Part shown: positions 50,210 to 59,152 of the stretch, in pieces
Layout of the letters: each line of letters starts with the position of its first letter
Numbering within the stretch: the stretch's first letter is position 1
Assembly: GCA_022865705.1 (NCBI GenBank)
Contig: JALHTG010000019.1
Location: 1 to 64,000, forward strand
DNA length: 64,000 nucleotides
Source of the DNA: Candidatus Bathyarchaeota archaeon
GTDB taxonomy: Archaea; Thermoproteota; Bathyarchaeia; 40CM-2-53-6; JALHTG01
Direction of reading: 5' to 3'
Position numbers and translations under genes: made by a program
Notes under the pieces: generated by a model
What the model was told of the DNA's origin: nothing
The model's input: the letters and a program-made list of their open reading frames with translations, nothing else
Database searches by the model: none

Positions 50210-50679
50210 TTACAGGTTCGGACGAATCGCGCGCGCCAAGGCGTTAGGAGTCGTTGCCAAGGCCGTAGTTCGGTTTGGTATGATCCTCGATTTCTTGCGG
50301 TCTGTTTTCTGGGGGAAATTGTTCTGGTCGTCCCATTCTCGGTATTTCAACCTCTTGACAATCAGTTGCAGGTCTTTCTTGGCTAGAAAGGCTTCCAGGT
50401 TCGTGTTGTAAACCTTGACGTGTTTTAGTCGTCCTGTGTTTATTGCATCTTGAGTCTTCTCATCCCACTGGATGTACACGAACTTGTCTTTCCAGTTGAC
50501 GATGGCCTTTTGCCACGTGTCTTCGAAGCGGTAGGCGACCCACCCTGCCTCTTCGACGGTTTCTTTTGTTGGTTTCCCTCTTCTCGAGCGGCCAAGCGCT
50601 CGCGTATTGCGTTATGATTTGTTGGCCAATTCTCAAGGGGCCCTTTTCGTCTGAGTCTGACCATTAGGATATGATCCAT
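50210..50679 (-). pseudogene. Decayed ORF of unknown function (frameshifted)
   Basis: Two minus-strand frames make one likely former gene. The first, from ATG at 50679, encodes about 35 basic residues (DHILMVRLRRKGPLENW...), then the protein-like sequence continues in another frame: a segment with GRSRRGKPTKETVEEAGWVA and RFEDTWQKAIVNWKDKFVYI, then IQWDEKTQDAINTGRLKHVK and FLAKKDLQLIVKRLKYREW, to the stop at 50210. In the second frame there is a stop upstream and no start codon. The tail after about 50330 (near a CGCGCGCGC tract at 50228-50236) looks degenerate. No family recognised. Confidence 0.5.
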
Positions 50680-50764
50680 GTTCTTGAAATATCCGAACGT
50701 AGCTGTAGAGACAGCATGCTCAATTCGTCGAAGAATTATGACTCAGACTAATGTCCTTGATTCT

Positions 50765-52036
50765 CTAGACGATTTGTATACAATTCCAGCTGCAGAATAG
50801 TGCAAGCTGCCCACTGACGTCTTCAGGAAAGATGATGTAGTGTGCGTTGCAGATCTTGTCCATAAACTTCTCAAGGTCTTGAGTTAATCTAATGCTCAAC
50901 AAAACTGTCTCATGGGTGCTACACGAGACAACTTCGCCGGTAGCCATATGTACTTTGTCGAGGTTCTTTCCAAAGAATCTTGCCACTGTGTCTTTCGTCC
51001 GAGGAATCATCGGTCTGCAGAATGCCAGAGGCACAGGCATATCAACCGTCGAGCCTCCAACATCTATCGTTGTCTCTTGACGGTTCTCTGATAATGACGC
51101 TGCTCCAGCACAGTTCACCATGACGAGCGTGCCATCACTTTCCACAGTGTAGAAGTCTGCGAGAAAACCGTCCTTTCCCGTCAGGTACTTTGACAGCAAA
51201 AGCATTGACAGCGCCACCACGTCCCCCTCACACCCTATCACATAGCTTTCGTCAACGAATCCAAGACATGAAGTGCTCTCGAACTCTCTTATCAATTCGC
51301 CGTAGCAATTGACCGCGATTCCTGAGAGCCCATACTTTCGCGCTATTTCCTTAAGCGCCAGATGGAATCTGACAGCTTTTCGAAAGGTCTCTCTATCCGT
51401 GTTCACCCGAAATCTCTTTGAGATATCCGCAACCGCTTCGTCAAGCTCTCTTTCATCAACGGACTGCAGAAATGATCTTGTCTCGCCAATAGAAATATGC
51501 GTCACCTTAGGCCCCATTTTCTTAGTCAGGATGTCCTCATGATATTTGGATGCGACAAGAACTGGATATAGTCCCCCTATTTCACCGATTTTTGCTTCTC
51601 TCATTTGATTGAGCGCGAAAGCAGCCTTTGACACAAGAGATATCTTGTCCCCAATTGCTTTGTCATCCGCTCGTCCGTAGACGAATTTCACAGAACGCCC
51701 GAGATCTCTCAGGGCACCGATGGCACTCGCAGAAGTGGATAATGAATGTCTTTCTGGCAATGCCCAGATCACAACCGGAATCTCAAACTGGGTGGCCACA
51801 GTGACTTGGATATCTGCGGTTAGGCCGTGGAGAGCAAAAAGAATGAGAAGATCGATGTTTTGATTTCGTATCCTTCTTGTCGCTTGCAGGGCCCGCTCAG
51901 AATCTGGAACAGGGTCAAGGCAGGTCAGCTCCATATCCAGCCTGCCTAGCATATCTTTTGCATTTTCGAGATCTCTTCTCGTGTCCGTTGAGGTAGCTGA
52001 CCCGATAGGAATCAATGTGGCGGATGGCTTATGCAA
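50765..52036 (-). CDS. L-fucose/L-arabinose isomerase-family protein
   Basis: 423 residues resembling the fucose isomerase-like fold family, whose members convert aldoses to ketoses. A Rossmann-like first half (LLILFALHGLTADIQ, PVVIWALPER) is followed by the CYGELIREF-type segment, GCEGDVVALSMLLL near residue 270 and a CSTHETVLLS stretch near 380. The metal Glu/Asp/His set of classical fucose isomerases is not complete to my eye, so the true reaction is open. Next to it is an unrelated membrane gene on the other strand; no sugar kinase or aldolase is adjacent. Confidence 0.7.
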   Translation of the reverse strand: MHKPSATLIPIGSATSTDTRRDLENAKDMLGRLDMELTCLDPVPDSERALQATRRIRNQNIDLLILFALHGLTADIQVTVATQFEIPVVIWALPERHSLSTSASAIGALRDLGRSVKFVYGRADDKAIGDKISLVSKAAFALNQMREAKIGEIGGLYPVLVASKYHEDILTKKMGPKVTHISIGETRSFLQSVDERELDEAVADISKRFRVNTDRETFRKAVRFHLALKEIARKYGLSGIAVNCYGELIREFESTSCLGFVDESYVIGCEGDVVALSMLLLSKYLTGKDGFLADFYTVESDGTLVMVNCAGAASLSENRQETTIDVGGSTVDMPVPLAFCRPMIPRTKDTVARFFGKNLDKVHMATGEVVSCSTHETVLLSIRLTQDLEKFMDKICNAHYIIFPEDVSGQLALFCSWNCIQIV

Positions 52037-52124
52037 GTTGTCATCACTTGTTGGGCCGAAGTTCCGTTAAACTGAAATATCCCAACCAAAGCGCTCTAGG
52101 GCTTATGAATCTTCTGTCAGATCT

Positions 52125-52166
52125 GATTGCGGGGAGTTCATTGACCTAGATCTTCTCCCCGCGATT
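52125..52166. other. Strong intergenic hairpin
   Basis: GCGGGGAG (52129-52136) pairs perfectly with CTCCCCGC (52155-52162); four more pairs (two G-U) extend the stem to 12 bp. The loop is 18 nt. It sits in the 259-base gap between the divergent genes at 50765-52036 (minus) and 52296 (plus). Could be a regulatory RNA structure or protein-binding site; no riboswitch class recognised. Confidence 0.5.
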
Positions 52167-52295
52167 CCCTACATCCATTCATTTGTGTTCATTACTTGCT
52201 CAATTCTCCGGCCCAAGATCGGAGGCAACCCACATAAGGGATGAGATCTGGAGCCTTTTTATCCATGCAAGTGATTTGGAAAGCGGCTTTGGCTC

Positions 52296-52562
52296 ATGCG
52301 AAGATCGACATTCCTGATTGGATCTCTAATGCTCGTCGTCAGTTTCACATTTCATGAATTTGGACTGATGTCAACTCTTCATCAGCAGAATCTGTTTGGT
52401 GAGTTGCTCGCTGAAGTTGCAGAGATGATCCGATGGGAGAGATCGCTTGGACTTCTTGCAGCTCTCTTTCAGCTCTTCGGAGGAATTCTGGCTATATTTG
52501 GGCTGATCGTGTGCTTCGCTGGAGTTGCAGGGCCGGCCGTACGACTTTTCAAGGGGTCCTAA
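52296..52562 (+). CDS. Small two-helix membrane protein
   Basis: Unrecognised 88-residue protein. A hydrophobic N-terminal helix (residues 5-22), an amphipathic middle (LLAEVAEMIRWERSLG), and a second long hydrophobic helix (about 52-80) with a basic end. A T-rich box CCTTTTTATCC lies about 40 bases upstream of the ATG. The iron-sulfur operon starts 46 bases downstream on the same strand; functional link unclear. Confidence 0.6.
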   Translation: MRRSTFLIGSLMLVVSFTFHEFGLMSTLHQQNLFGELLAEVAEMIRWERSLGLLAALFQLFGGILAIFGLIVCFAGVAGPAVRLFKGS

Positions 52563-52607
52563 ACCAAGAAAGTTAATCCTTATGAATCATCATTTGTGTG
52601 GATCCAA

Positions 52608-52949
52608 ATGAGTCGTGTAATCGATCATCCGATCCTCGGAAGAATGCCGGAAAAAAGGAAAGTCACGATTTGTGTTGATGGACGTCAGGTGCAAGCATTT
52701 GAAGGGGAACCAATCGCTGCAGCACTAATCGCAGCTGGAATCCACATTTGCAGGTTCACCACCAAAAGGAATGAACCCAGGGGACTTTATTGTGCGATCG
52801 GTCAGTGTACAGATTGCGTAATGACCGTTGATGGAGCCCCCAACATCAGAACATGCATTACTCCTGTTAGAAACAACTTGAAAGTAGAAACGCAAATTGG
52901 CGTTGGTCAGTGGAGAGACGCCACATGCAAGAAACAGACATCGCAATAG
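52608..52949 (+). CDS. [2Fe-2S] subunit of a flavin dehydrogenase complex (HcnA/SoxX-like)
   Basis: 113 residues from the ATG at 52608 (GTG at 52596 is an alternative). A plant-type [2Fe-2S] motif is visible: Cys in IHICRF, then C-x4-C-x2-C (YCAIGQCTDC), and a final Cys in RTCIT. The family supplies the small ferredoxin-like part of cyanide-forming glycine oxidase (HcnA), opine and sarcosine dehydrogenases. It leads a five-gene operon: [2Fe-2S], FAD/NAD subunit, [4Fe-4S] ferredoxin, BFD-type [2Fe-2S], FAD oxidoreductase. It overlaps the next gene by 25 bases. Confidence 0.85.
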   Translation: MSRVIDHPILGRMPEKRKVTICVDGRQVQAFEGEPIAAALIAAGIHICRFTTKRNEPRGLYCAIGQCTDCVMTVDGAPNIRTCITPVRNNLKVETQIGVGQWRDATCKKQTSQ

Positions 52950-54028
52950 TGGGAACTGGGCCAGCTGGGCTCGCAGCAGCGGTTGAGGCAGCAAGGGCCG
53001 GAGCCCGCACGACACTGATAGACGAGAATCAGAAGCCAGGTGGACAGCTCTTCAAACAGATACACAAGTTCTTCGGGGCTAAGGAACACTATGCTGGAGT
53101 TCGAGGATATGAGATAGGAGAAAGACTACTGAAAGAAACTGAAGAGAGGGGAGTGGATGTCCGCCTGAATACGGTCGTTTTCGGTTTTTACGGACAGGAA
53201 GTCGGACTCATATCCAATCAGAGAGTCTCATCGCTCAAAGCGAAGAGAATCATACTGTCTACGGGTGCCTGCGAGAACCCGTTAGCTTTTCCGGGGTGGA
53301 CCTTACCCGGCGTGATGGGAGCTGGTGCAGTCCAGACAATGATGAACGTGCACAGAGTCCTGCCAGGAAAGACCGTTCTCATGATAGGGTCTGGGAACGT
53401 TGGTTTGATAGTTTCCTATCAGTTGCTACAAGCCGGAGCAGAAGTGTCCGCCATAGTTGAGGCTCTCCCGACCATAGGAGGATACGGGGTTCACGCAGCC
53501 AAGATCAGGCGAGCCGGTGTACCCATCATGACCTCGCACACGGCAGCAAAAGCGACAGGAAAGACGCGGGTTGAAGAAGTTACGATTTCCAAGATAGACG
53601 AGAAATGGCGTCCGATTAAAGGATCAGAACAGAATTTCGATGTCGACCTCGTGTGCATCGCCGTCGGTCTTACCCCTCTGTCAGAATTGGCTTGGATGGC
53701 AGGGTGCAGGTTCATGTACCTCCCTCAGCTGGGAGGTCTCATCCCCATACACAACGATCGAATGGAGACAACGGTCAACGGACTCTATGTGGCGGGGGAT
53801 GTGGCGGGCGTTGAAGAAGCCAGCACCGCAATGGAAGAAGGGAGACTCGCCGGCATCTCTGCATGCCAGTCGCTGAGGCTGATCACCGAAAAGACGGCGG
53901 AGGAACAGAGAGGAGACATAGGGAGCAGGCTTGATCAATTGCGCCAAGGACCTTTCGGTGAAAGAAGATATCAAGCAAAGAGAATTCTCGTCGGAGAAGC
54001 GAAGAGAATGACTGTCGGGGGAAGCTAG
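52925..54028 (+). CDS. FAD-dependent dehydrogenase alpha subunit (PdhA/HcnB-like)
   Basis: 367-residue pyridine-nucleotide-disulfide-oxidoreductase-like flavoprotein. GTGPAGLAAAVEAARAG near the start is the FAD ADP-binding motif, MIGSGNVGL near residue 155 is the second dinucleotide motif, and VAGDVAGVEE near residue 290 is the FAD ribityl-binding Asp. Start is the ATG at 52925 behind GGAGAGA. In the Thermococcus four-gene proline dehydrogenase (pdhA-F-X-B) the corresponding subunit takes electrons to NAD or a dye. Its position next to the ferredoxin and BFD genes supports the same role here. Confidence 0.85.
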   Translation: MQETDIAIVGTGPAGLAAAVEAARAGARTTLIDENQKPGGQLFKQIHKFFGAKEHYAGVRGYEIGERLLKETEERGVDVRLNTVVFGFYGQEVGLISNQRVSSLKAKRIILSTGACENPLAFPGWTLPGVMGAGAVQTMMNVHRVLPGKTVLMIGSGNVGLIVSYQLLQAGAEVSAIVEALPTIGGYGVHAAKIRRAGVPIMTSHTAAKATGKTRVEEVTISKIDEKWRPIKGSEQNFDVDLVCIAVGLTPLSELAWMAGCRFMYLPQLGGLIPIHNDRMETTVNGLYVAGDVAGVEEASTAMEEGRLAGISACQSLRLITEKTAEEQRGDIGSRLDQLRQGPFGERRYQAKRILVGEAKRMTVGGS

Positions 54029-54031
54029 AAA

Positions 54032-54535
54032 GTGGGAAACCACCTGGCCCATTCAGGAGTTCTATCAGAGGAAGAGTTGGAAAGGTACGGAGTCTATCCG
54101 AGCAAAGAGAGATTGAACGAGGGTCCCGTTGCCATCATAGAATGCATCCAAGCCATTCCATGCGACCCTTGTGTTCATTCCTGCCCGCAGAAGGCAATAG
54201 CCATGGAAGGTCTATCTTCCGTTCCGAAACTTGATGTTGGGAAGTGCATCGGGTGTACACTTTGCATTCCCGATTGCCCGGGTCAAGCCATATTCGTCGT
54301 GGATATGACTTACTCGAAAGACGAGGCCTCGGTCTCCTTTCCATATGAGTTCCTTCCAATTCCGAAGGTCGGAGATCGAATTGAAGCGGTAGATCGCGAA
54401 GGCAAGCCTAGGGCCAAGGGTAGAGTGATAAGAGTCAGGTCGGATACCAAGACCGATCGAACAGTCGTACTGACCATCGCAGTTCCCAAGGACATTGCAT
54501 TAGAGGTCAGGAGCATGCGTAGGAGTAGACGGTAA
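54032..54535 (+). CDS. [4Fe-4S] ferredoxin subunit of the dehydrogenase complex (PdhF-like)
   Basis: 167 residues with two cysteine clusters: C-x2-C-x3-CP (CDPCVHSCP, with an extra upstream Cys in IIECIQ) and C-x2-C-x2-C-x3-CP (CIGCTLCIPDCP) near residues 45-90, followed by an all-beta C-terminal region with a KV-rich barrel. Start GTG at 54032, three bases after the previous stop. It probably shuttles electrons between the two flavin subunits. Confidence 0.82.
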   Translation: MGNHLAHSGVLSEEELERYGVYPSKERLNEGPVAIIECIQAIPCDPCVHSCPQKAIAMEGLSSVPKLDVGKCIGCTLCIPDCPGQAIFVVDMTYSKDEASVSFPYEFLPIPKVGDRIEAVDREGKPRAKGRVIRVRSDTKTDRTVVLTIAVPKDIALEVRSMRRSRR

Positions 54536-54538
54536 GCA

Positions 54539-54820
54539 ATGAGTGATGACGATATTGTGATATGCCGCTGCGAAGAAATCACTAAGAAGGAAATAGTAGC
54601 AGCCATAGAGGCGGGAGCTGACACAATAGCAGCGATACGCAGGATGACTAGGGCTGGAATGGGCCTTTGCCAAGGAAGAACTTGTCGGACACTCATCATG
54701 CGGATAATAGCAGAGACAAAACAGAAGAAGGTTGATGCCATTCTTCCCGCGACTTTTCGAGGTCCGGTCAGGCCGATGAAAATCGAATCATTGTGCTCCG
54801 CAGAGGGAAAGAATTGCTAG
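54539..54820 (+). CDS. BFD-type [2Fe-2S] subunit (PdhX-like)
   Basis: 93 residues with the BFD-like domain: C-x-C near residue 9 (ICRCEE), then a C-x4-C (LCQGRTC) near residue 47. In proline dehydrogenase complexes of Thermococcales a protein of this type (PdhX) bridges subunits. It overlaps the start of the next gene by seven bases. Confidence 0.85.
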   Translation: MSDDDIVICRCEEITKKEIVAAIEAGADTIAAIRRMTRAGMGLCQGRTCRTLIMRIIAETKQKKVDAILPATFRGPVRPMKIESLCSAEGKNC

Positions 54821-55989
54821 AGACAGAAATCGCAGTGATAGGTGGAGGCGTCATCGGTACTTCGATAGCCTACTACTTGGCGAAGGAGGGAAAGAAGGTG
54901 GCTCTCCTTGAGAGAGATCACCTCGCATCGGAAACATCCGGAGCATGTGATGGCAACATATTCCTTCAAACCAAACGCCCAGGCATCGGATTGGATCTGG
55001 CCATGAAGAGCGCAAGAATGTTCGAAGGATTGGAGGAAGAGCTTGGTTATCGCATCGAGTACAAGAAAAACGGAGGCATGGTCATCATTGAAGAGGAAGG
55101 GCAATTCGAGGTAATGGAGAAGTTCGTGCAGGCTCAGAGACAGTCTGGACTTGACGTAGAGATACTAGGAAACGAAGCAGCAAGAAAGGTTGAGCCAGCG
55201 TTGGCTGAACACATAGCCGGTGCAACTTGGAGTCGTTCTGATGGCAATGTGAATCCGATGTTCCTCACCTTCGCGTTCGGACTGGCCGCAAAGAGGCTGG
55301 GTGCGAAAATCTGCACTGGGGCTGAGGTCATATCCATCAAGACTGAGAGCGGCCGAATAAGATCAATCGTGACAAAGCAATCGGAAGTCAAGACGAAGGT
55401 GGTGATAAATGCTGCCGGGTCATACGCTCCCCTGATCGGGGCGATGGTTGGGGTCAACATTCCGATCAAGCCTAGAAGAGGACAACTCGTCGTAACAGAA
55501 CCTTGTCCCAAGTTCATAACCAGTGCTCTCAGCGACGCAAAATACGTTCTCGTTAAGTTGGCTCCTCATCTTGTGAAGAGCGGCGATGATGATGCAAGTA
55601 GATTGGGGGTCGGGCTCGCGCTGGAACAGACTGCAACTGGAAATGTGATTATCGGTGGTACTAGGGAATTCGTCGGGTATGATAAGAGGACCACAATCGA
55701 AGGTGTCACTGCCATGGTTAGACATACATCGAGAATGATGCCAAGGCTGAGACAACTCTGTGTCATAAGAGCCTTCTCTGGACTCAGACCGTATACTCCA
55801 GACGGACTTCCGATAATCGATTCGTTAGACAACCCAGAGGGTTTTGTTATTGCTGCTGGTCACGAGGGCGACGGAATCGCGTTGGCGCCGATGACTGGCA
55901 AGATCGTTGCGAAACTCGTAACGGAAGGTAAGTTGAGTTCTGAAATGAAAGCATTCGCTCTGAGCAGATTCGAAAAGGACACTGCGTAA
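54814..55989 (+). CDS. FAD-dependent amino-acid dehydrogenase beta subunit (PdhB/HcnC/DadA-like)
   Basis: 391-residue D-amino-acid-oxidase-fold flavoprotein, the substrate-oxidising subunit of the complex. The N-terminal GGGVIGTSIAYYLAKEG and ERDHLASETSG segments bind FAD; the C-terminal GLRPYTPDGLPIID and GHEGDGIALAP motifs close the active site. Start is taken at TTG at 54814, which has AGAGGG seven bases upstream; a GTG at 54793 is the longer choice. The substrate could be L-proline, D-hydroxyproline, sarcosine or another amino acid; the DapA and racemase neighbours argue for proline or hydroxyproline-type catabolism. Confidence 0.84.
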   Translation: MLETEIAVIGGGVIGTSIAYYLAKEGKKVALLERDHLASETSGACDGNIFLQTKRPGIGLDLAMKSARMFEGLEEELGYRIEYKKNGGMVIIEEEGQFEVMEKFVQAQRQSGLDVEILGNEAARKVEPALAEHIAGATWSRSDGNVNPMFLTFAFGLAAKRLGAKICTGAEVISIKTESGRIRSIVTKQSEVKTKVVINAAGSYAPLIGAMVGVNIPIKPRRGQLVVTEPCPKFITSALSDAKYVLVKLAPHLVKSGDDDASRLGVGLALEQTATGNVIIGGTREFVGYDKRTTIEGVTAMVRHTSRMMPRLRQLCVIRAFSGLRPYTPDGLPIIDSLDNPEGFVIAAGHEGDGIALAPMTGKIVAKLVTEGKLSSEMKAFALSRFEKDTA

Positions 55990-56025
55990 TTCGTTTTCAC
56001 GGAATTCTCTGTATAATGAGAGTCA

Positions 56026-56925
56026 ATGCGTATAATTGGGGAGCTTGTAGCTCTATCCACCGCGCTGATATGGACGATCTCAAACGTCTTTTATCGCAAG
56101 GCTTGGTTCGCAGCCACCCCGTTTCAGGTCAACCTAGTCCGATTTGCGACATCGGCCATCGCGGCTATTGGATGCTCATTGGTTCTTGACAGATTCCATG
56201 CTCTATGCTCCCTATCTCGGCTTACTATCTTGGCAGCTCTGTTGAGTGGATTTGCCCTCTTCTCGGGTGATTTCTTTTGCATGTTCAGTCTGAAGTGTCT
56301 GGGTATGGTGAAGACCCTCTCAATTACGTTCGTCTACCCTTTGTTCAACGTTGTCATCGCCGTTCTCCTCAAGGGAGAAGAAGCCACGCTATTTGTGGTC
56401 ATTGGAGCAATAAGTGTGGTCGCCGGCATTTGGTTGGCAAGTTGGAATGAAAGGGATGATTCAACTGAACCAAGTCGGACAACCTTTAGCAATGGTGTTA
56501 TTGCGGCACTTGTTGCCGCTTTGATCGCGTCTGTGAACATCACTTTACTTAACAGTGCCGTTACTCTCGCGAAAACAGCGGGCATAGAGGGGTTGTTTTG
56601 CATCGTCACGGTCAGGCTTGTTGCTGCTATCGTCGTGTCTATGGCACTATCACCCGTCTTCGACAAGAACCTTGGGTGGCTGAGAGTTCCTAGAAATACG
56701 TGGATTGTCGCAACCATTGGTGGTATGATCAGACTGGTTTTGGGCCCCTTCCTACTGGGGTTCAGTTTTCTATATACGCAGGAGGCGCGGGCAGTTCCGA
56801 TCTCGTCCGTAGCGCCATTGTTCTCCGTCATTGCAGGGGTACTCTTCCTTCATGAACCTGTTACACGTAGGACTATCTTGGGCTCCAGCATTGTTGCCTC
56901 CGGGACCTTTCTGCTGTTCATCTGA
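56026..56925 (+). CDS. EamA/DMT-family transporter
   Basis: 299-residue protein with ten predicted membrane helices in two EamA repeats; the first repeat begins with LVALSTALIWTISNVFYRKA and the second (after an acidic-polar loop ERDDSTEPSR) with the ALVAALIASVN segment. The terminal helix motif is VAPLFSVIAGVLFLHEPVT, very typical. It probably exports amino acids or related metabolites. It follows the dehydrogenase operon by 36 bases and could be co-transcribed. Confidence 0.85.
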   Translation: MRIIGELVALSTALIWTISNVFYRKAWFAATPFQVNLVRFATSAIAAIGCSLVLDRFHALCSLSRLTILAALLSGFALFSGDFFCMFSLKCLGMVKTLSITFVYPLFNVVIAVLLKGEEATLFVVIGAISVVAGIWLASWNERDDSTEPSRTTFSNGVIAALVAALIASVNITLLNSAVTLAKTAGIEGLFCIVTVRLVAAIVVSMALSPVFDKNLGWLRVPRNTWIVATIGGMIRLVLGPFLLGFSFLYTQEARAVPISSVAPLFSVIAGVLFLHEPVTRRTILGSSIVASGTFLLFI

Positions 56926-57150
56926 GTGAGTACTGTCGTAACCCGTACGCCCACTGGTGAGTTTCCTCAATACTCTTTATCTTCTCTCTTCCACTCTCCG
57001 ATAAGTGAATGGTCCACGGGACGTAACATATTGGGCCGAGAAGATAGCGCACATTCCAAAGCAAAGATTGCAGTTTGCTATGATCGCCTTAAATCGTAAG
57101 ATATCATGCGTGACTCTTGGAAGCAAGAATCGTGAAAGTGATGCGCAACA

Positions 57151-57158
57151 CATATATG
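57151..57158 (+). promoter_or_regulatory. TATA box of the dapA-like/racemase pair
   Basis: CATATATG, followed by an A-run. A transcript start about 26 bases later (near 57180) precedes the GTG at 57199 closely. The 273-base gap upstream of 57199 holds nothing else recognised. Confidence 0.5.
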
Positions 57159-57198
57159 CAAAAAAGGGAAACCTCCAATTCGAAGGGTATGTCCGTTG

Positions 57199-58098
57199 GT
57201 GGCAAAACCAGAGGGTTTGATAATTCCGATAGTAACGCCATTCACGACCGACTATAAGCTTGACGAGAAAGGGCTAAGAGAAGAGATTCGTTTCTTGTTG
57301 GACTATCACATTAATGGATTACTTGTTAACGGAAGCACTGGAGAGTTTACTTCTCTTTCAATTGAAGAGCGGCGCAGAATTATCGAGATCGTTTCGGAAG
57401 AATGCAAGCGCAAAGTGTTCATCATTGCAGGTGTTGAGACTCCTGCAACGCAAGATGCCATCGACGAGGCAAAACGTGTGAAGCAGGCAGGAGCCGACTT
57501 TGCGCTGGTTGCGACCCCGTTCTATTTGAAGCCCACTATCGATGGAGTCTACGAGCATTATAAGAGAGTGGCTGAAACCGGCGTACCTACATTGCTCTAC
57601 AACAACCCGTTCCGAACGTATGTCAACCTAAGCGCTTCGCTGGTGAGCAAGTTGGCCGAGCTGAAGAACGTTGTGGGAATCAAGCAGTCAAACGTAGACC
57701 TCAGTCAGACCACGGAATACATCGAAGTGATAGGAGACAAAATATCTGTCATTCATTCGTATGGAGACGCGGTAAGTGTCTTCCCGGGGCTTCTCCTTGG
57801 AGGAGCAGGCGTTATGAACATTACATTCCTCGTCGCTCCAGACAGAGTTATGCAACTGTACGAAGCTACTAGGAGCAGAGATGTGGAGACGGCGAAGAAG
57901 ATCTGGGTAGAAATACTCTCTCTGCTGAGAAACATCGGAGGCGGCGTCCATGGTGAACCCAACCCCGCTCCATTGAAAGAAGCCCTCAGGATAGTTGGAA
58001 AACCAGCTGGTCCCGCAAGACTTCCAGTTCTACCGGTCACAAATGATACAAGTGAACTGCTGAGGAAGATACTGAAGAATCTGAAACTTGCACGCTAA
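57199..58098 (+). CDS. DapA-family aldolase/dehydratase
   Basis: 299-residue TIM-barrel lyase of the dihydrodipicolinate synthase superfamily. The Schiff-base Lys is near residue 162 (GIKQSN), the proton-relay Tyr near 134 (LYNNP), and the carboxylate-binding NGSTGEFTSL near 44-53 is present. Lack of lysine-pathway neighbours makes true DapA unlikely; other options include 4-hydroxy-2-oxoglutarate aldolase, KDG aldolase and 1-pyrroline-4-hydroxy-2-carboxylate deaminase. Start GTG at 57199 (TTG at 57196 possible). The racemase gene overlaps its end by 11 bases. Confidence 0.85.
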   Translation: MAKPEGLIIPIVTPFTTDYKLDEKGLREEIRFLLDYHINGLLVNGSTGEFTSLSIEERRRIIEIVSEECKRKVFIIAGVETPATQDAIDEAKRVKQAGADFALVATPFYLKPTIDGVYEHYKRVAETGVPTLLYNNPFRTYVNLSASLVSKLAELKNVVGIKQSNVDLSQTTEYIEVIGDKISVIHSYGDAVSVFPGLLLGGAGVMNITFLVAPDRVMQLYEATRSRDVETAKKIWVEILSLLRNIGGGVHGEPNPAPLKEALRIVGKPAGPARLPVLPVTNDTSELLRKILKNLKLAR

Positions 58099-58861
58099 TT
58101 CGCTCGTTCTTCGTGGTAAGGTGGTTTCTTTGCCCATAGAAGGTGGGCGACATCATTACGGAGAGGCAATAGGGATCCTCACACTGGATACGATCTTCCC
58201 AAGAATTCCTGGGGATATAGGCAATGCGAGTACCTTCAGCTTTCCTGTGAGGTTACGCGTGGTAGGAGGAGCCACTCAAGATAGGGTCGTCAAGGAAGGG
58301 GGACGAGGTCTTCTAGAACCATTCATTGAGGCTGCCAAAGAGCTGGAAAAAGATGGTGTCAGGGCGGTTACAACGAGCTGTGGTTTCCTTGCTCCCTTCC
58401 AAGACGATGTCGCAAAAGCGCTTGCGATTCCGGTGTTCACCTCAAGCCTGATGCAGGTGCCTCTCGTCTACAAGATGCTCGGCAAGGGCACCAGAGTGGG
58501 CATACTGACTGCTGACTCCAGTCACTTGGGCAAGATGCACTTAAGAGGAGCAGGAATTGACCCATCCATCCCTGTGGCAATTGCCGGATTGCAGGATCAC
58601 GAAGAGTGGGCCAAACCATTCCTGAGAAACCAGCCCACAATTGATCCTGAGAAGATAGAGGTGCTTATTGTGAACGCTGCGAAAGAACTGATATCAAAGT
58701 ATCCCGACACTGGAGCTTTCGTACTCGAATGTGCGAATATGCATCCGTACTCGGCAGCAATCCAGAGGGAAACAGGACGACCAGTTTTTGACATCATCAC
58801 GTTTGTAAACTACGTCTATCACGCGGTTGTCTGCAAGCCCTTCACAGGAGGGTTCATGTAG
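58088..58861 (+). CDS. Asp/Glu/hydantoin racemase-family protein
   Basis: 257 residues with both catalytic cysteines of the PLP-independent racemase fold: Cys98 in TTSCGFLA and Cys215 in LECANMHP. A SSLMQVP segment near residue 119 and GILTADS near 138 are family-typical. The substrate could be aspartate, glutamate, hydantoin or hydroxyproline-like compounds. It overlaps the DapA-family gene and starts at TTG, so the two are a transcription unit. The 291 bases downstream show no gene. Confidence 0.82.
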   Translation: MHANSLVLRGKVVSLPIEGGRHHYGEAIGILTLDTIFPRIPGDIGNASTFSFPVRLRVVGGATQDRVVKEGGRGLLEPFIEAAKELEKDGVRAVTTSCGFLAPFQDDVAKALAIPVFTSSLMQVPLVYKMLGKGTRVGILTADSSHLGKMHLRGAGIDPSIPVAIAGLQDHEEWAKPFLRNQPTIDPEKIEVLIVNAAKELISKYPDTGAFVLECANMHPYSAAIQRETGRPVFDIITFVNYVYHAVVCKPFTGGFM

Positions 58862-59152
58862 ACAAAAATCCGAGACAGATAGTCCTGTCGCTTCCCGAAT
58901 CAGTTGAATTCTCTGGAAATGCCTTTGAAAGATATGTTACTAGAGTATCCGTTCGACTCAGGCAGAATTCTCCGAGAAATACCAATACACTTCGCATAAC
59001 GGAGTCCAGACGATGTTCCGTCTTCTTCATCCCATCAATGCTGCAAGAAACGTTGGGACTCAGCATTTTGCTGACTCCCAAGGCATTCTCGAATTGTTGA
59101 TTATTCTCCATTGAATTTCTAAATCGTTCTTCACGACTTTCGTTTTTTCGAG

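Noticed and set aside
57005-57220. 71-residue frame upstream of the DapA-family gene
   Set aside because: It overlaps the TATA box and start of the real gene and has no protein-like pattern.
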